DNA of 40,620 nucleotides from DASVCS01 sp036381495. Lineage in GTDB: Bacteria > Gemmatimonadota > Gemmatimonadetes > Longimicrobiales > RSA9. The translations under genes and the position numbers were made by a program. The notes beneath the pieces were generated by a model. That model saw only the letters and a list, made by a program, of their open reading frames with translations, was not told the origin of the DNA and ran no database searches. The stretch spans positions 1 to 40,620 of the forward strand of contig DASVCS010000136.1 of the NCBI GenBank assembly GCA_036381495.1. The letters run 5' to 3'. Positions 1 through 7,907 of this stretch are shown here, one piece after another; positions within the stretch are counted from its first letter, which is position 1, and the number at the start of each line of letters is the position of its first letter.

Positions 1-1
1 G

Positions 2-298
2 ATCGAGTTCCCGCTCCGTGGCGACACCACCGTCTCCGACCTCGAAGAGTTCTACGGCATCCGCATGGAAGCAGCCGCCGACACCACGCTCGACGAACTC
101 CTGCGGGAGCGCCTCGGCGACGATCTCGTGCCGGGCGCCGCCGTCACCCTCGAAGGCGTCATGCTGTATGCCAGGGAGATGCTGGCTGGACGCGTCGAAC
201 GCGTGGGGCTGGTCATCCAGGCGTCAGACGACGTCGCGCCGGACCGCACCGGAGCGCGGCCCGCCGACGGACCGGGCAACCGGCCCGACCCTCAGTAG
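2..298 (+). CDS. C-terminal end of a cation/proton antiporter-like protein (5' truncated)
   Basis: The reading frame is open from the first bases of the window to a TAG, so only about the last 98 residues are visible. The stretch from IEFPLRGDTTVSDLEEFYGI to VERVGLVI has the layout of the small C-terminal 'transporter-associated' domain found on CorC/HlyC proteins and on CvrA/NhaP2-type K+/H+ antiporters: a beta strand, a helix opening with a 'VSDLEEFYGI' stretch, a 'GD.LVPGAAVTLEG' turn and a final strand. In those families this cytoplasmic domain is regulatory. The membrane part lies outside the window, so the antiporter assignment is an inference from the tail. The last ~20 residues are a disordered, proline-rich end. 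Its stop overlaps the stop region of the convergent gene by 7 bp. Confidence 0.5.
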   Translation: MEFPLRGDTTVSDLEEFYGIRMEAAADTTLDELLRERLGDDLVPGAAVTLEGVMLYAREMLAGRVERVGLVIQASDDVAPDRTGARPADGPGNRPDPQ

Positions 299-816
299 CC
301 GCACGTATCGACATCCGGCTCCTGCGCGAACGCCGTCAACGCCTCCTCGGGCGTGCCGTAGCGCTCGAGCAGGCCGCGCAGCCGCCGGAAACTCATGCGC
401 AGCCGCCGCTCCCGGACCGCCGCTCCGGGACGGACCGGGCTCTCGAGCCACTCGGGCTGCCCCTTCAACACCTCAGGCGCCTCGGGCGGCACCTCCTCCG
501 GCTCGCACACCGCCACACCACAACGCACCAGCTCGAACGCGAACGCCGGCTCGAGCCCCTCTTCGCGCGCCACGTCGTACACCTCCGCGGCCTCCTCCGC
601 ACTGATCCACCCCTCGTGGACGGCCCGCTCGATCAGCTCGATGCGCCGGCGATGGCGCTCCGCCAGGTGTTCCACGCGCGGGACCCGCTCGAGCAGACAC
701 TCCGCGCCGGACGTCTCCGCCCCGTCCAGCGCCCGGCGCTCCCGGTAGCGCGCCAACGCCGAGAGCACGACATCCACCCGCTCCGCTCCCCCACGTGAAG
801 CCTCCGCTCCGGCCAT
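292..816 (-). CDS. Hypothetical charged helical protein, 174 aa
   Basis: Unrecognised protein. The ATG at 816 is preceded by a very strong ribosome site (GGAGGGAGG about 4 nt upstream), which favours it over longer in-frame extensions whose residues look like shadow sequence. It is soluble, with no signal or membrane segment. It looks helical and rich in Arg and Glu, for example a run around residues 60-95 containing HEGWISAEEAAEVYDVARE. Two cysteines sit in ELVRCGVAVCEPEE. The C-terminal third contains MSFRRLRGLLERYGTPEEAL, which looks like one more helix pair. It is convergent with the antiporter gene. No function is proposed. Confidence 0.6.
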   Translation of the reverse strand: MAGAEASRGGAERVDVVLSALARYRERRALDGAETSGAECLLERVPRVEHLAERHRRRIELIERAVHEGWISAEEAAEVYDVAREEGLEPAFAFELVRCGVAVCEPEEVPPEAPEVLKGQPEWLESPVRPGAAVRERRLRMSFRRLRGLLERYGTPEEALTAFAQEPDVDTCGY

Positions 817-1081
817 TGCCTCCCTCCGGATGTGTTCGCGGCCCGCTCGCCCGGCCGGCATTCCCGGGTACCCCCGCGGATCGGCCGGCGCCCCGTTCCG
901 CCCCGGCCGTTCGCCATCGCCTCGGCCCACCGGGCACCCGCGACGCGGCTCGACAACAGACGACGCGTGCAAGGGGCATTCCCCGATCCCGACGTGCATG
1001 GGACGACGCCCGATCCACGGCCCGAGCGCCGGACGCGCCGGGGCGGGGCCCCCAACGATCATCCGCGAGACGACGACGCCG
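817..1081. other. Intergenic GC-rich spacer
   Basis: The spacer lies between the divergent hypothetical gene and the VOC gene. I see no convincing small gene. The right edge leads into the promoter listed at 1082-1111. Confidence 0.5.
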
Positions 1082-1111
1082 TTGACCCGCCGCGCCCCGC
1101 GGACGTATCCT
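1082..1111 (+). promoter_or_regulatory. Sigma70-like promoter of the VOC gene
   Basis: TTGACC at 1082-1087 and TATCCT at 1106-1111 are separated by 18 bases. Transcription would start near 1118, about 50 bases before the ATG of the VOC gene. The same -35/-10 forms recur before the lrp-like gene and the Mo-hydroxylase operon in this window. Confidence 0.5.
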
Positions 1112-1171
1112 GGGGGAGCGAGTTCCGTCTCGCGCGTGCAGCGCCGCACCGGGCGATCCAGGGAGGAATGA

Positions 1172-1570
1172 ATGAGCACTGCGGAGCGTGAGTTGTCCGT
1201 GGGGACGATCGGCTGGCGGGACCTGACGGTTCCGGACGCCGAAGCCATCCGGGACTTCTACCGGGATGTCGTCGGCTGGGAGTCATCGCCGCTCGACATG
1301 GGCGGATACAGCGATTTCGTCATGCTCGCACCCGGCGGCGATGGCGTCGCCGGCATCTGCCATGCGCGGGGCGCGAACGCGAACATCCCGCCCCAGTGGC
1401 TCATCTACATCGTGGTCGCGGATCTCGAGCGGAGCATCGCCAGGTGCATCGAGCGGGGCGGGGAGGTGGTCGCGGAACCGAGGTCGGCGGGCGATGGACG
1501 GTTCTGCGTGATCCGGGACCCGGCCGGCGCGGTCTGCGCGCTGTACCAAACCGCGGCTGCGGCGGGTTGA
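1172..1570 (+). CDS. VOC (glyoxalase/bleomycin-resistance fold) family protein
   Basis: A 132-residue single-unit protein of the vicinal-oxygen-chelate superfamily. The N-terminal strand TIGWRDLTVPDAEAIRDFYR and the following VVGWESSPLDMGGYSDFVML are the usual first beta-alpha-beta-beta half. The second half holds PPQWLIYIVVADLERSIARC, GGEVVAEPRSAG and the terminal RFCVIRDPAGAVCALYQ. The family includes glyoxalases, dioxygenases and resistance proteins; the substrate cannot be told from sequence, and many members of this length bind small ligands without known catalysis. AGGGAGG lies just upstream of the ATG, and a second ATG 4 nt earlier is out of frame. It stands alone, with its own promoter. 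Confidence 0.85.
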   Translation: MSTAERELSVGTIGWRDLTVPDAEAIRDFYRDVVGWESSPLDMGGYSDFVMLAPGGDGVAGICHARGANANIPPQWLIYIVVADLERSIARCIERGGEVVAEPRSAGDGRFCVIRDPAGAVCALYQTAAAAG

Positions 1571-1657
1571 TCCGTTCGGGAAATCGAATCCTCGCATCAC
1601 GAAACGCGAAGTCAGGACGTTCAGCCAGCTCTACTCGACCGGAGGCTCTGAGCGCGG

Positions 1658-2299
1658 CTATGCCGTCCCGTCCGAGCGCCGGCCGACGCGCCCGCGGCCG
1701 CGGCCCTTGGCGGTCTCGGCCTGCTTCCACACGCCCTCGCTCACCCGCTTGCCGGCGCGCCACGGGTGGACGCCCTGGCCGCGGAGCGTTGTGAGGAACT
1801 CGCGCAACGTGCTCCGGCCCTCGTCGTCGAGGTACCAGTCGCGGAGCCGGTAATCCAGCTCCTCGGGCGGGAGATCGGCGCGCAGCCCGTCGAGGAATTC
1901 CTGTGCCGCGCGCGGGCGCGGGCCCCACACGCCGACCTGGAGCCAGGCGTCATCGAAGACGACGCAGAGCGGGACGGCCCGCGCGCCCTCGACGACGTAC
2001 TGGCCCAGGACATCGCCGCCGCGCTCGGCGGGGAGGATGCGGACGTCGACGCCGCCGCCCGCGCCGGCCTGCTCGCACGCCCGCACGATGCGCGGCACGG
2101 TCTCGGTCGTGTCCAGGCCCGCGCGATCCACGATGCAGAGCACGGACCTGGGCGTCGGCACGGCCTGGTAGTCGGCGCGCAGTTCACCGAGCGCGGTCGC
2201 GTCGTAGCGTTCGCACCACCGCTGCGCATCCGCGCCGAGCACCTCGAGCCACTCGGCCCACGTATAGCCCTCGCGGAACCGCTCCCGCTTCACCGTCAT
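1658..2299 (-). CDS. Thioredoxin_9-like protein lacking the redox cysteines
   Basis: A 213-residue cytoplasmic protein. The order of elements matches the Thioredoxin_9 family: an N-terminal helix (YTWAEWLEVLGADAQRWCER), a strand (PRSVLCIVDRAGLDT), a helix (VPRIVRACEQAG), a strand (VDVRILPAERGGDVLGQY), then ARAVPLCVVFDDAWLQVGVW, where the cis-Pro-like VP precedes the strand. Family members normally carry a WCxDC-type motif after the first strand. Here the position reads DRAGLD, so thiol-disulfide chemistry is unlikely. The C-terminal tail is basic (KGRGRGRVGRRSDG). The ATG at 2299 has GGAGGA about 6 nt upstream and is preferred to a longer in-frame start. The role is unknown. Confidence 0.65.
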   Translation of the reverse strand: MTVKRERFREGYTWAEWLEVLGADAQRWCERYDATALGELRADYQAVPTPRSVLCIVDRAGLDTTETVPRIVRACEQAGAGGGVDVRILPAERGGDVLGQYVVEGARAVPLCVVFDDAWLQVGVWGPRPRAAQEFLDGLRADLPPEELDYRLRDWYLDDEGRSTLREFLTTLRGQGVHPWRAGKRVSEGVWKQAETAKGRGRGRVGRRSDGTA

Positions 2300-2468
2300 G
2301 CGCGCTCCTCCGCTCACCGTCCGTGCCGGCTCGCGCGTCGCGAGTCCGGCAGGTCCCGGCGGACGGGCGTAGCAAGGAGCGCACCGGTGGGTACGGGACA
2401 GGGACTGACTCAAAAAGAAACTCGTGCGCGAGCGGGTGCGCGTGCGCGAACGCCTCGTCAACCCGGCC

Positions 2469-2798
2469 TCATTCGGCTCCCCGGTCGGTCGCACGCGCGG
2501 GTCCCTGCCAGCCGCAATGCGGGCACCAGCGCCACTCGCACCACGGTGCGAGGCGGGCGAGCCACGGACGGCGGATGGCGATACACTCGCGGAAACACGC
2601 GGGACAGGCGGACACGGGCCGGATCAGGAGCGCGGCGCCGATGAGCACCACCATGATGCGCAGCAGTGCGAGGCCGAGGAGGACGTAGAACGCGACCAAT
2701 AGGGGCCCGGTGCGGGGTTCGCGCCGCCTGGCGAAGCCGTCATCGCCGCGGCGCGGGTCCACGGCCGCGGGATCGGCATCTGCTCCGCCGATCCACAC
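2469..2798 (-). CDS. Small single-pass membrane protein with a C-terminal zinc ribbon
   Basis: The C-terminal 80 residues are convincing. A hydrophobic segment (LLVAFYVLLGLALLRIMVVL onward) is followed by CPACF..C, then, after an Arg/Trp-rich linker, WCEWRWCPHCGWQGPAR. The CPxC and CPHC pairs are arranged as a zinc ribbon, probably on the cytoplasmic side. The start is uncertain: a GTG at 2798 gives about 109 residues, but no clear ribosome site marks it, and the frame stays open further upstream into repetitive DNA that is unlikely to be coding. The gene lies downstream of a heptamer array. No function is known. Confidence 0.5.
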   Translation of the reverse strand: MWIGGADADPAAVDPRRGDDGFARRREPRTGPLLVAFYVLLGLALLRIMVVLIGAALLIRPVSACPACFRECIAIRRPWLARLAPWCEWRWCPHCGWQGPARATDRGAE

Positions 2799-2857
2799 GG
2801 GGCGACCCGGCCGGAGCGCACAGGAGAAGGTAGTACCGGCCGGGACATCACGCGAGC

Positions 2858-2973
2858 GCGGCGCGTGCGGCGCGTGCGGCGCGTGCGGCGTGCGGCGTGC
2901 GGCGTGCGGCGTGCGGCGTGCGGCGTGTGGCGTGCGGCGTGCGGCGTGCGCGGCGTGCGGCGCGCGGCGTCTG
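2858..2973. repeat. Degenerate heptamer tandem array (GCGGCGT)
   Basis: The unit GCGGCGT is repeated many times with a few single-base changes and 1-2 base slips (for example TGTGGCG and GCGCGGCG). It starts right after an ordinary-looking sequence at about 2855. Seven is not a multiple of three, so any coding frame through it changes residue pattern, which argues against it being part of a gene. It lies between the 46-residue peptide gene and the zinc-ribbon gene, both on the minus strand. Confidence 0.8.
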
Positions 2974-2981
2974 GCGCCGCG

Positions 2982-3017
2982 TGTCGCGGGTGTCGCGGGT
3001 GTCGCGGCTGTCGCGGG
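2982..3017. repeat. Four tandem nonamers TGTCGCGGG
   Basis: Four head-to-tail copies at 2982, 2991, 3000 and 3009; the third has C in place of the last G. The array follows directly on the heptamer array. Confidence 0.8.
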
Positions 3018-3053
3018 TGGCTCACGTGCGGCGTGGCGCCCGGGCTGGCGCAT

Positions 3054-3113
3054 CGGGCGTGCCTCGCGCGGTTCGCGGCATCCCGGGCGTGCGTCGCCCG
3101 ATTCGCGGCGTCC
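3054..3113. repeat. Tandem duplication of a ~30-bp unit
   Basis: Two adjacent units begin CGGGCGTGC at 3054 and 3084 and end GCGGCATCC / GCGGCGTCC. They differ at about 5 of 30 positions. It is the third type of tandem repetition within 260 bp, pointing to a slippage-prone spacer. Confidence 0.65.
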
Positions 3114-3233
3114 CGATACGCCACGCCTTGCAGCGCCGCCGCGCGGGCCCGGATGGCGAAGCGGCGGGCCTCCGGACTGGAGGACCCGCCGCCGTGACTG
3201 CGGGAGAAATCGAAGGAGGATCGACCGTACGCG

Positions 3234-3374
3234 TCAGCGCACGATCCGGACCCCTCCGGCCAAACGCCGACGCCGCTCGTGTTGTTCGAGAGCCAGCTCG
3301 ACCTGGCGCTGTGTCGGCTTGAGCCCGGCGAGGATCGCCAGGCCTGCTATCGTCATGAAAATCATCGTCGTCAT
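3234..3374 (-). CDS. 46-residue putative membrane peptide
   Basis: A short open frame with a start ATG at 3374, preceded by GGGTGG about 5 nt upstream, and a TGA at 3234. The product begins MTTMIFMTIAGLAILAGLKP, one hydrophobic helix, followed by TQRQVELALEQHERRRRL, a charged amphipathic helix, and a basic end. This is the usual design of small inner-membrane regulatory or assembly peptides, with the positive end in the cytoplasm. No relative is recognised. The next gene upstream on this strand is ispG, whose stop at 3662 lies about 290 bases away, so an own promoter is likely. An overlapping longer frame with a His/Asp-rich product looks like a shadow. Confidence 0.4.
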   Translation of the reverse strand: MTTMIFMTIAGLAILAGLKPTQRQVELALEQHERRRRLAGGVRIVR

Positions 3375-3661
3375 GGTTCCACCCGTATCCTTGGTCGTGA
3401 TCTATCCCCACCCCATCCACCCGACGGCCCGCAGTACGGAGGGAGGGGCGTACCGGTTTCACGGCGACCGACGGTCGGACGGGATGGCACTTCCGGACCA
3501 GGCGGGTTCAAGCGGGAGGTGGCGGGCCGTTCGCAACGGGGCCGGCCGGCGTCGCGGAATCCACGCGCAGGTGCTCGGGCCGGACCGGCCGCAGGTTGGA
3601 ATCGAGCGCGCGGGTTCCGGTCGGCGCCCCGAGCCGGTCTGGAACGGGAACGGGAGTGGGG

Positions 3662-4918
3662 TCAGTCGCCCGCCGTGCCGGCCCCGGCGGCCGCCCCCGC
3701 GCCGTAACGGCTGTCCACGTAGTCCTCGAGGATCCGGAGGAAATCGGCGACCAGTGTCTCGCCGCGGAGCGTGGTCGAGAGCCGGCCGTCCACGTAGACG
3801 GGCGCCTTCGGCTCCTCGAACGTGCCCGGCAGCGAGATCCCGATGTTCGCGTGCTTCGACTCGCCCGGACCGTTCACGACGCATCCCATGACCGCGACCT
3901 TCAGCTCCTCGACGCCCGGGTAGCGCTCGCGCCATTCCGGCATGCGCTGGCGGATGTGGCCCTGGATCTCCTCGGCCATCTGCTGGAAGAACGTGCTCGT
4001 CGTGCGGCCGCACCCCGGACACGAAGTGACCTGCGGCGTGAAGCTGCGCAGCTCGAGGGATTGCAGGATCTGTTGTGCGACGTGGACCTCTTCCGTCCGG
4101 TCGCCGCCCGGGCGCGGCGTGAGCGAGACACGGATCGTGTCGCCGATCCCCTGCTGGAGCAGGATCGCGAGACCGGCGGTCGTGGCGACGATCCCCTTGG
4201 CGCCCATCCCGGCCTCGGTCAGGCCGAGGTGGAGCGGGTAGTCGCAGCGCGCGGCGAGCGCTCGATAGACCGCGACCAGGTCCTGGACGCCAGAGACCTT
4301 GGCCGAGAGGATGATGCGGTCGTGCGGCAGCCCGGTCTCCTCCGCCAGCGCGGCCGAACGCAGCGCGCTCTCGACCATGGCGTCCATCATGACCGCCTTC
4401 GCATCGCGCGGCTCGTCGCGGCGCGCGTTCTCGTCCATCATCTCCGTGAGGAGCTGCTGGTCCAGCGATCCCCAGTTCACGCCGATGCGGACCGGCTTGC
4501 CGTACTCGATCGCCGCCTCGACGATCGTACGGAAATTGTCGTCGCGCCGCTTGGCGCCGACGTTGCCCGGGTTGATCCGGTACTTGGCCAGTGCGCGCGC
4601 GCAATCCGGGTGTCGGGTGAGCAGCAGATGGCCGTTGTAGTGGAAATCGCCGATGATCGGGACGCGCACGCCGCGCGTCCGCAGCCGTTCCACGATCTCC
4701 GGGACCGCCTGTGCGGCTTCATCGTTGTTCACCGTGACGCGGACCAGCTCGCTCCCCGCCGCCGCCAGCGCCGCGACCTGCTCGGCCGTGGCCGCGGCAT
4801 CCGCGGTGTCCGTGTTCGTCATGGACTGGACCACGATCGGATGGGCGCTCCCGACCGGGATGCCCCCGACACGCACCGTGACCGTCCGCCTCCGCTCGAT
4901 TCGCGTCATCGCCTCCAC
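3662..4918 (-). CDS. ispG: 4-hydroxy-3-methylbut-2-en-1-yl diphosphate synthase
   Basis: IspG (GcpE) reductively opens 2-C-methyl-D-erythritol 2,4-cyclodiphosphate to HMBPP, the next-to-last step of the MEP isoprenoid pathway. The N-terminal half is the TIM-barrel part (PIVVQSMTNTDTADAAATAE; ELVRVTVNNDEAAQAVPEIV; RINPGNVGAKRRDDNFRTIV; RIGVNWGSLDQQLL). The C-terminal half carries the 4Fe-4S ligands in SCPGCGRTTSTFFQQMAEEI and GCVVNGPGESKHANIGISLP, and a Glu at the conserved GPGE. With about 418 residues it is somewhat longer than the E. coli type, the extra being an Ala/Gly-rich tail. Start choice: GTG at 4918 or ATG at 4909; neither has an ideally spaced ribosome site. Confidence 0.97.
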   Translation of the reverse strand: MEAMTRIERRRTVTVRVGGIPVGSAHPIVVQSMTNTDTADAAATAEQVAALAAAGSELVRVTVNNDEAAQAVPEIVERLRTRGVRVPIIGDFHYNGHLLLTRHPDCARALAKYRINPGNVGAKRRDDNFRTIVEAAIEYGKPVRIGVNWGSLDQQLLTEMMDENARRDEPRDAKAVMMDAMVESALRSAALAEETGLPHDRIILSAKVSGVQDLVAVYRALAARCDYPLHLGLTEAGMGAKGIVATTAGLAILLQQGIGDTIRVSLTPRPGGDRTEEVHVAQQILQSLELRSFTPQVTSCPGCGRTTSTFFQQMAEEIQGHIRQRMPEWRERYPGVEELKVAVMGCVVNGPGESKHANIGISLPGTFEEPKAPVYVDGRLSTTLRGETLVADFLRILEDYVDSRYGAGAAAGAGTAGD

Positions 4919-5139
4919 TGCTCCCGCTCTCGGCTTCGATCGCAGGTCGCCGCACGCCCGGCACCGACCCGGAAGCGGCTCCGTCGCCCCCCGACCGGCG
5001 CCGGCGACCGCCCGCGCCGCATCAAGATATCGTGATACCCCCGATCAGGCGACCGGTGCTGCGCCGGCGATCCCGCGCACCGCCCTCCGAGCCCGTCCCC
5101 GGCCGTCCCGTTCGCGTCTCGATCCGGGCGAGCGCGATT

Positions 5140-6465
5140 TCACTCGAGCCCGCGCAGCCGCGTCGCATCGGCCACCCGCCGGATCCCGATCATGTACGCG
5201 GCCACGCGGAACGAGATGCCCTGCTCCTGGGAGAGGTCGTGGACTGCATTGTACGCGGTCGTCAGGATTCGCATCAACTCGCCCTCGATGCGCTTGCCCG
5301 ACCAGCGGAACTGCTGGAGGTTCTGCGCCCATTCGAAGTAGGAGGCCGCCACGCCGCCGGCGTTGGCCAGGATGTCGGGGATGACGGGGATCCCGCGCTC
5401 TTCGAGGGACCAGTCCGCGGCCGGCGTGATCGGCGCGTTCGCCGCCTCGACGATGAGCCGCGCCCGTACCGAGTCGACGTTGTCGGCGTCGAGAACGCCG
5501 CCCAGCGCCGCCGGGATCAGGAGATCGACATCCAGCGCGAGCAACTCCTCGTTCGAGATCGGCTCGACGCCCGCGACATCCACTACGGATGCGCCGTGTG
5601 CGACTTCGTGGCGCAGCCGCTCGATGTCCAGGCCGTCATCGCGGAAGGCACCGCCGTTCGCGTCGCTCACTGCCACCACGTTCGCGCCCATGTCGTTCAG
5701 GAAGTGGGCCGTCCAGCTCCCGACGTTGCCGAACCCCTGGATCGCCACGGTCGCGCCCTGGATCTCGATCCCGGCATCCGCCGCGGCGCGTGCCGCCACC
5801 ACGGCCACGCCGCGGCCGGTCGCGGAGAGCCGCCCGGGCGAGCCGCCCAACTCCAGCGGCTTGCCGGTCACCGCCGCGGGCGTGAAACCGTGAAACCTCG
5901 AGTATTCATCCACGATCCACGCCATGACCTGCGGATTCGTGTTCACGTCCGGCGCCGGGATGTCCTCGCTCGGGCCGATGAAGTTGTGGATCCGGCCGAC
6001 GAACGAGCGCGTCAGCCGTTCCAGCTCGCCGATCGAGAGCGCACCCGGATCGCAGTCGATGCCGCCCTTCGCGCCGCCGAACGGGATGTCGATCAACGCC
6101 GTCTTCCACGTCATGAGCGAGGCGAGTGCGCGCACCTCATCGAGGTGGACCTCGGGGTGATAGCGCAGTCCGCCCTTCATGGGACCGCGGGCGTTGTCGT
6201 GCTGGACGCGGTAGCCGTGGAAGATGTGGAACGCGCCGCCCCGCGCACGCAGCGGGATCTCGACCATGACCTCCCGGTACGGCGTCTTCAGCGCCACCTG
6301 GAGGTACTCGGGGAGGCCGAGCCGGCGCGCCGCGCGGTCGAACTGGTAGTTGACCGCCTCGAACGGCGACATCTCCGCGGGCGGTGCCGCCTCCGTGGGG
6401 GCCGCGGCTTCCGTCCTCGCCAGGTCGGCTCGTGCGAGTTCGCGGGTTCCGTGGCCGTCGCTCAT
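5140..6465 (-). CDS. Glu/Leu/Phe/Val dehydrogenase (glutamate dehydrogenase type)
   Basis: A 441-residue NAD(P)-dependent oxidative deaminase, most likely glutamate dehydrogenase (2-oxoglutarate + NH4+ to glutamate). Substrate-domain motifs are present: ARGPMKGGLRYHPEV with the first active-site Lys, MTWKTALIDIPFGGAKGGID with the catalytic Lys, and GPSEDIPAPDVNTNPQVMAW with the catalytic Asp. The Rossmann domain starts at VAIQGFGNVGSWTAHFL and continues through PAALGGVLDADNV, VEAANAPITPAAD and PDILANAGGVAASYFEW. The length fits the hexameric ~420-450 residue bacterial class. The ATG at 6465 has GGGAGGG about 5 nt upstream; the first ~45 residues are a poorly conserved Ala/Glu-rich lead. A second, divergent member of the family is at 22104-23339. 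Confidence 0.93.
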   Translation of the reverse strand: MSDGHGTRELARADLARTEAAAPTEAAPPAEMSPFEAVNYQFDRAARRLGLPEYLQVALKTPYREVMVEIPLRARGGAFHIFHGYRVQHDNARGPMKGGLRYHPEVHLDEVRALASLMTWKTALIDIPFGGAKGGIDCDPGALSIGELERLTRSFVGRIHNFIGPSEDIPAPDVNTNPQVMAWIVDEYSRFHGFTPAAVTGKPLELGGSPGRLSATGRGVAVVAARAAADAGIEIQGATVAIQGFGNVGSWTAHFLNDMGANVVAVSDANGGAFRDDGLDIERLRHEVAHGASVVDVAGVEPISNEELLALDVDLLIPAALGGVLDADNVDSVRARLIVEAANAPITPAADWSLEERGIPVIPDILANAGGVAASYFEWAQNLQQFRWSGKRIEGELMRILTTAYNAVHDLSQEQGISFRVAAYMIGIRRVADATRLRGLE

Positions 6466-6723
6466 TCCGGCCCTCCCGTGCCGTGCGCCAGGAAGATCCG
6501 CGGATCGCAAGATTGGCGCCGCGCGGTCCGGGCGCTGGCGCCGAGCGCCGCCGTGGGGTGCCGTCGTGCCCGGACGGGCCGGCGTGCGGCCGCTGGCACG
6601 GCGGGTGCGGCCCCGCTTTCACGGAGGCGGCCGCCCGGCCGGCCGCGACGACTCCGGCGTCCGGCCGGCGGCAGACGGGCGCGAGCGTGCGCCTCTCACC
6701 TCGTCCACGCAGGAGACGTGCGG
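6466..6723. other. Divergent intergenic region between the dehydrogenase and uvsE
   Basis: The two genes are transcribed away from each other, so promoters for both should lie in these 258 bases. I see no clear -35/-10 pair. The segment contains short GC-rich inverted sequence (GCGCTGGCGCCGAGCGCC near 6530) but nothing that can be assigned. Confidence 0.4.
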
Positions 6724-7707
6724 ATGCCCACGGCCGGCCGCCGGATCGGGTTCGCGGTCAAGGTCCTGGGCCGGGAGGGGCTCCGGAGCCACGACACGCG
6801 GCGCTGGCAGTCGAATCCGAGCGTCGAGGTGTCGATCGCCGCGCTGCACCGCATCCTGGACTACCTGGATGAGGTCGGGATCCGCATGTACCGCCTCTCG
6901 TCGGACTTCGTGCCCTACGCGACGCACCCCGACCTGCCCCGGTTCCATCACCAGATCGAGGCGCACGCCGCCGACCTCGCGCGCATCGGCCGCTACGCCC
7001 GCCGCCTCGACATCCGGCTCTCGCTGCACCCCTCGCAGTTCGTCGTGCTGAATGCGGAAGACGACGCGATCGCCCGGAAATCGATGTGGGATCTCGATGT
7101 CCAGGCACGGCTCCTGGACGCGATGGAGCAGGGCCCCGAAGCCGTCGTCGTCCTGCACGTCGGCGGGGTCTACGGCGACCGCGTCGCAGCGCTCGAACGG
7201 TTCGTCACGAACTACGCCCGGCTTTCCGAGCCCGCGCGGCGGCGGCTCGTCATCGAAAACGACGAGGCGTGCTTCACCATCGACGATTGCCTCTGGATCC
7301 ACGCGCGCATCGGAATCCCGGTGGTCTTCGACCACCAGCACCACCGGCTGAACCCCGGCACGCTCGGGACTGCCGAGGCCGCCCGACGCGCGCTCGACAC
7401 CTGGCCCGCCGATGTCGTCCCCAAGCTCCGCTTCTCCTCCGCCCGGCTGGACGGCCGAGAGGTGCGCCGCGGCGGCAGGGTCCGGGTGGAAGCGCCGCTG
7501 CTGCGGCAGCACGCGGACTACGTGGATCCCTGGACCTTCGCCGGCTTCCTCGACCGGCTCCGCGACCGCCGCTTCGACGTCATGCTCGAGGCCAAGGCCA
7601 AGGACCTCGCCGTGCTCAAGCTGCGCGACGATCTGCGCACGCTCGGCCGCGCACACGTCCTGCACGCGACATCGGACCGGGCCGCGACCGCCGCGCCACC
7701 GGCGTGA
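6724..7707 (+). CDS. uvsE: UV damage endonuclease UvsE/UvdE
   Basis: A 327-residue TIM-barrel endonuclease that nicks DNA 5' of UV photoproducts (cyclobutane dimers, 6-4 products) and some other lesions, starting alternative excision repair. It opens with RRIGFAVKVLGREGLRSHDT. Metal-binding and active-site motifs of the family are visible: YRLSSDFVPYATHPDL, SLHPSQFVVLNAEDD, VVLHVGGVYGD, RLVIENDEACFTIDDCLWI, GIPVVFDHQHHRLNP, KLRFSSARLDG, RQHADYVDPWTFAGFL and FDVMLEAKAKDLAVL. The ATG at 6724 follows GGAG by 8 nt; the frame extends far upstream, but the upstream residues look non-coding. It stands alone, divergent from the glutamate dehydrogenase gene. Confidence 0.95.
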   Translation: MPTAGRRIGFAVKVLGREGLRSHDTRRWQSNPSVEVSIAALHRILDYLDEVGIRMYRLSSDFVPYATHPDLPRFHHQIEAHAADLARIGRYARRLDIRLSLHPSQFVVLNAEDDAIARKSMWDLDVQARLLDAMEQGPEAVVVLHVGGVYGDRVAALERFVTNYARLSEPARRRLVIENDEACFTIDDCLWIHARIGIPVVFDHQHHRLNPGTLGTAEAARRALDTWPADVVPKLRFSSARLDGREVRRGGRVRVEAPLLRQHADYVDPWTFAGFLDRLRDRRFDVMLEAKAKDLAVLKLRDDLRTLGRAHVLHATSDRAATAAPPA

Positions 7708-7809
7708 GCCGCGCGTCGGTGGATGTACGGTTGTCGAGAGGGCTGGCTCGGAGAGAGCCGGGGAACGGGAACGGCGGACGCTCCGCGCGCCCACACGCGC
7801 ACGCTCCGT

Positions 7810-7907
7810 TCAGAGCGGTTGCCGCGTCACTTCGGAGTCGTAGGCGCCCGCGAATCGAGCCCGGCGAGCGGCGGTGCGGCTCCGGACCCGCGGCTGAACC
7901 GCGCTAG
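7810..7907 (+). repeat. 98-bp intergenic CTAG element, copy A
   Basis: It begins TCAGAGCGGTTGCCGCGTCA, contains CACTTCGGAGTCG and CGAGCCCGGCGAGCGG, and ends AACCGCGCTAG. The ends form a short inverted repeat (AGCGGTT against AACCGC plus GCT). It fills the gap between the convergent uvsE and nicotinamidase-like genes, and its terminal CTA supplies the stop codon of the latter on the minus strand. Confidence 0.8.

Noticed and set aside
292..1248. 318-residue version of the hypothetical protein
   Set aside because: The strong ribosome site before the ATG at 816 and the shadow-like Arg/Pro sequence upstream favour the 174-residue form.
2858..3113. CRISPR array
   Set aside because: The repeats are tandem and contiguous with no unique spacers of constant length, and there are no cas genes.
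3596..5035. Long plus-strand frame opposite ispG
   Set aside because: ispG motifs are unmistakable on the minus strand; the antisense product has no recognisable domain.
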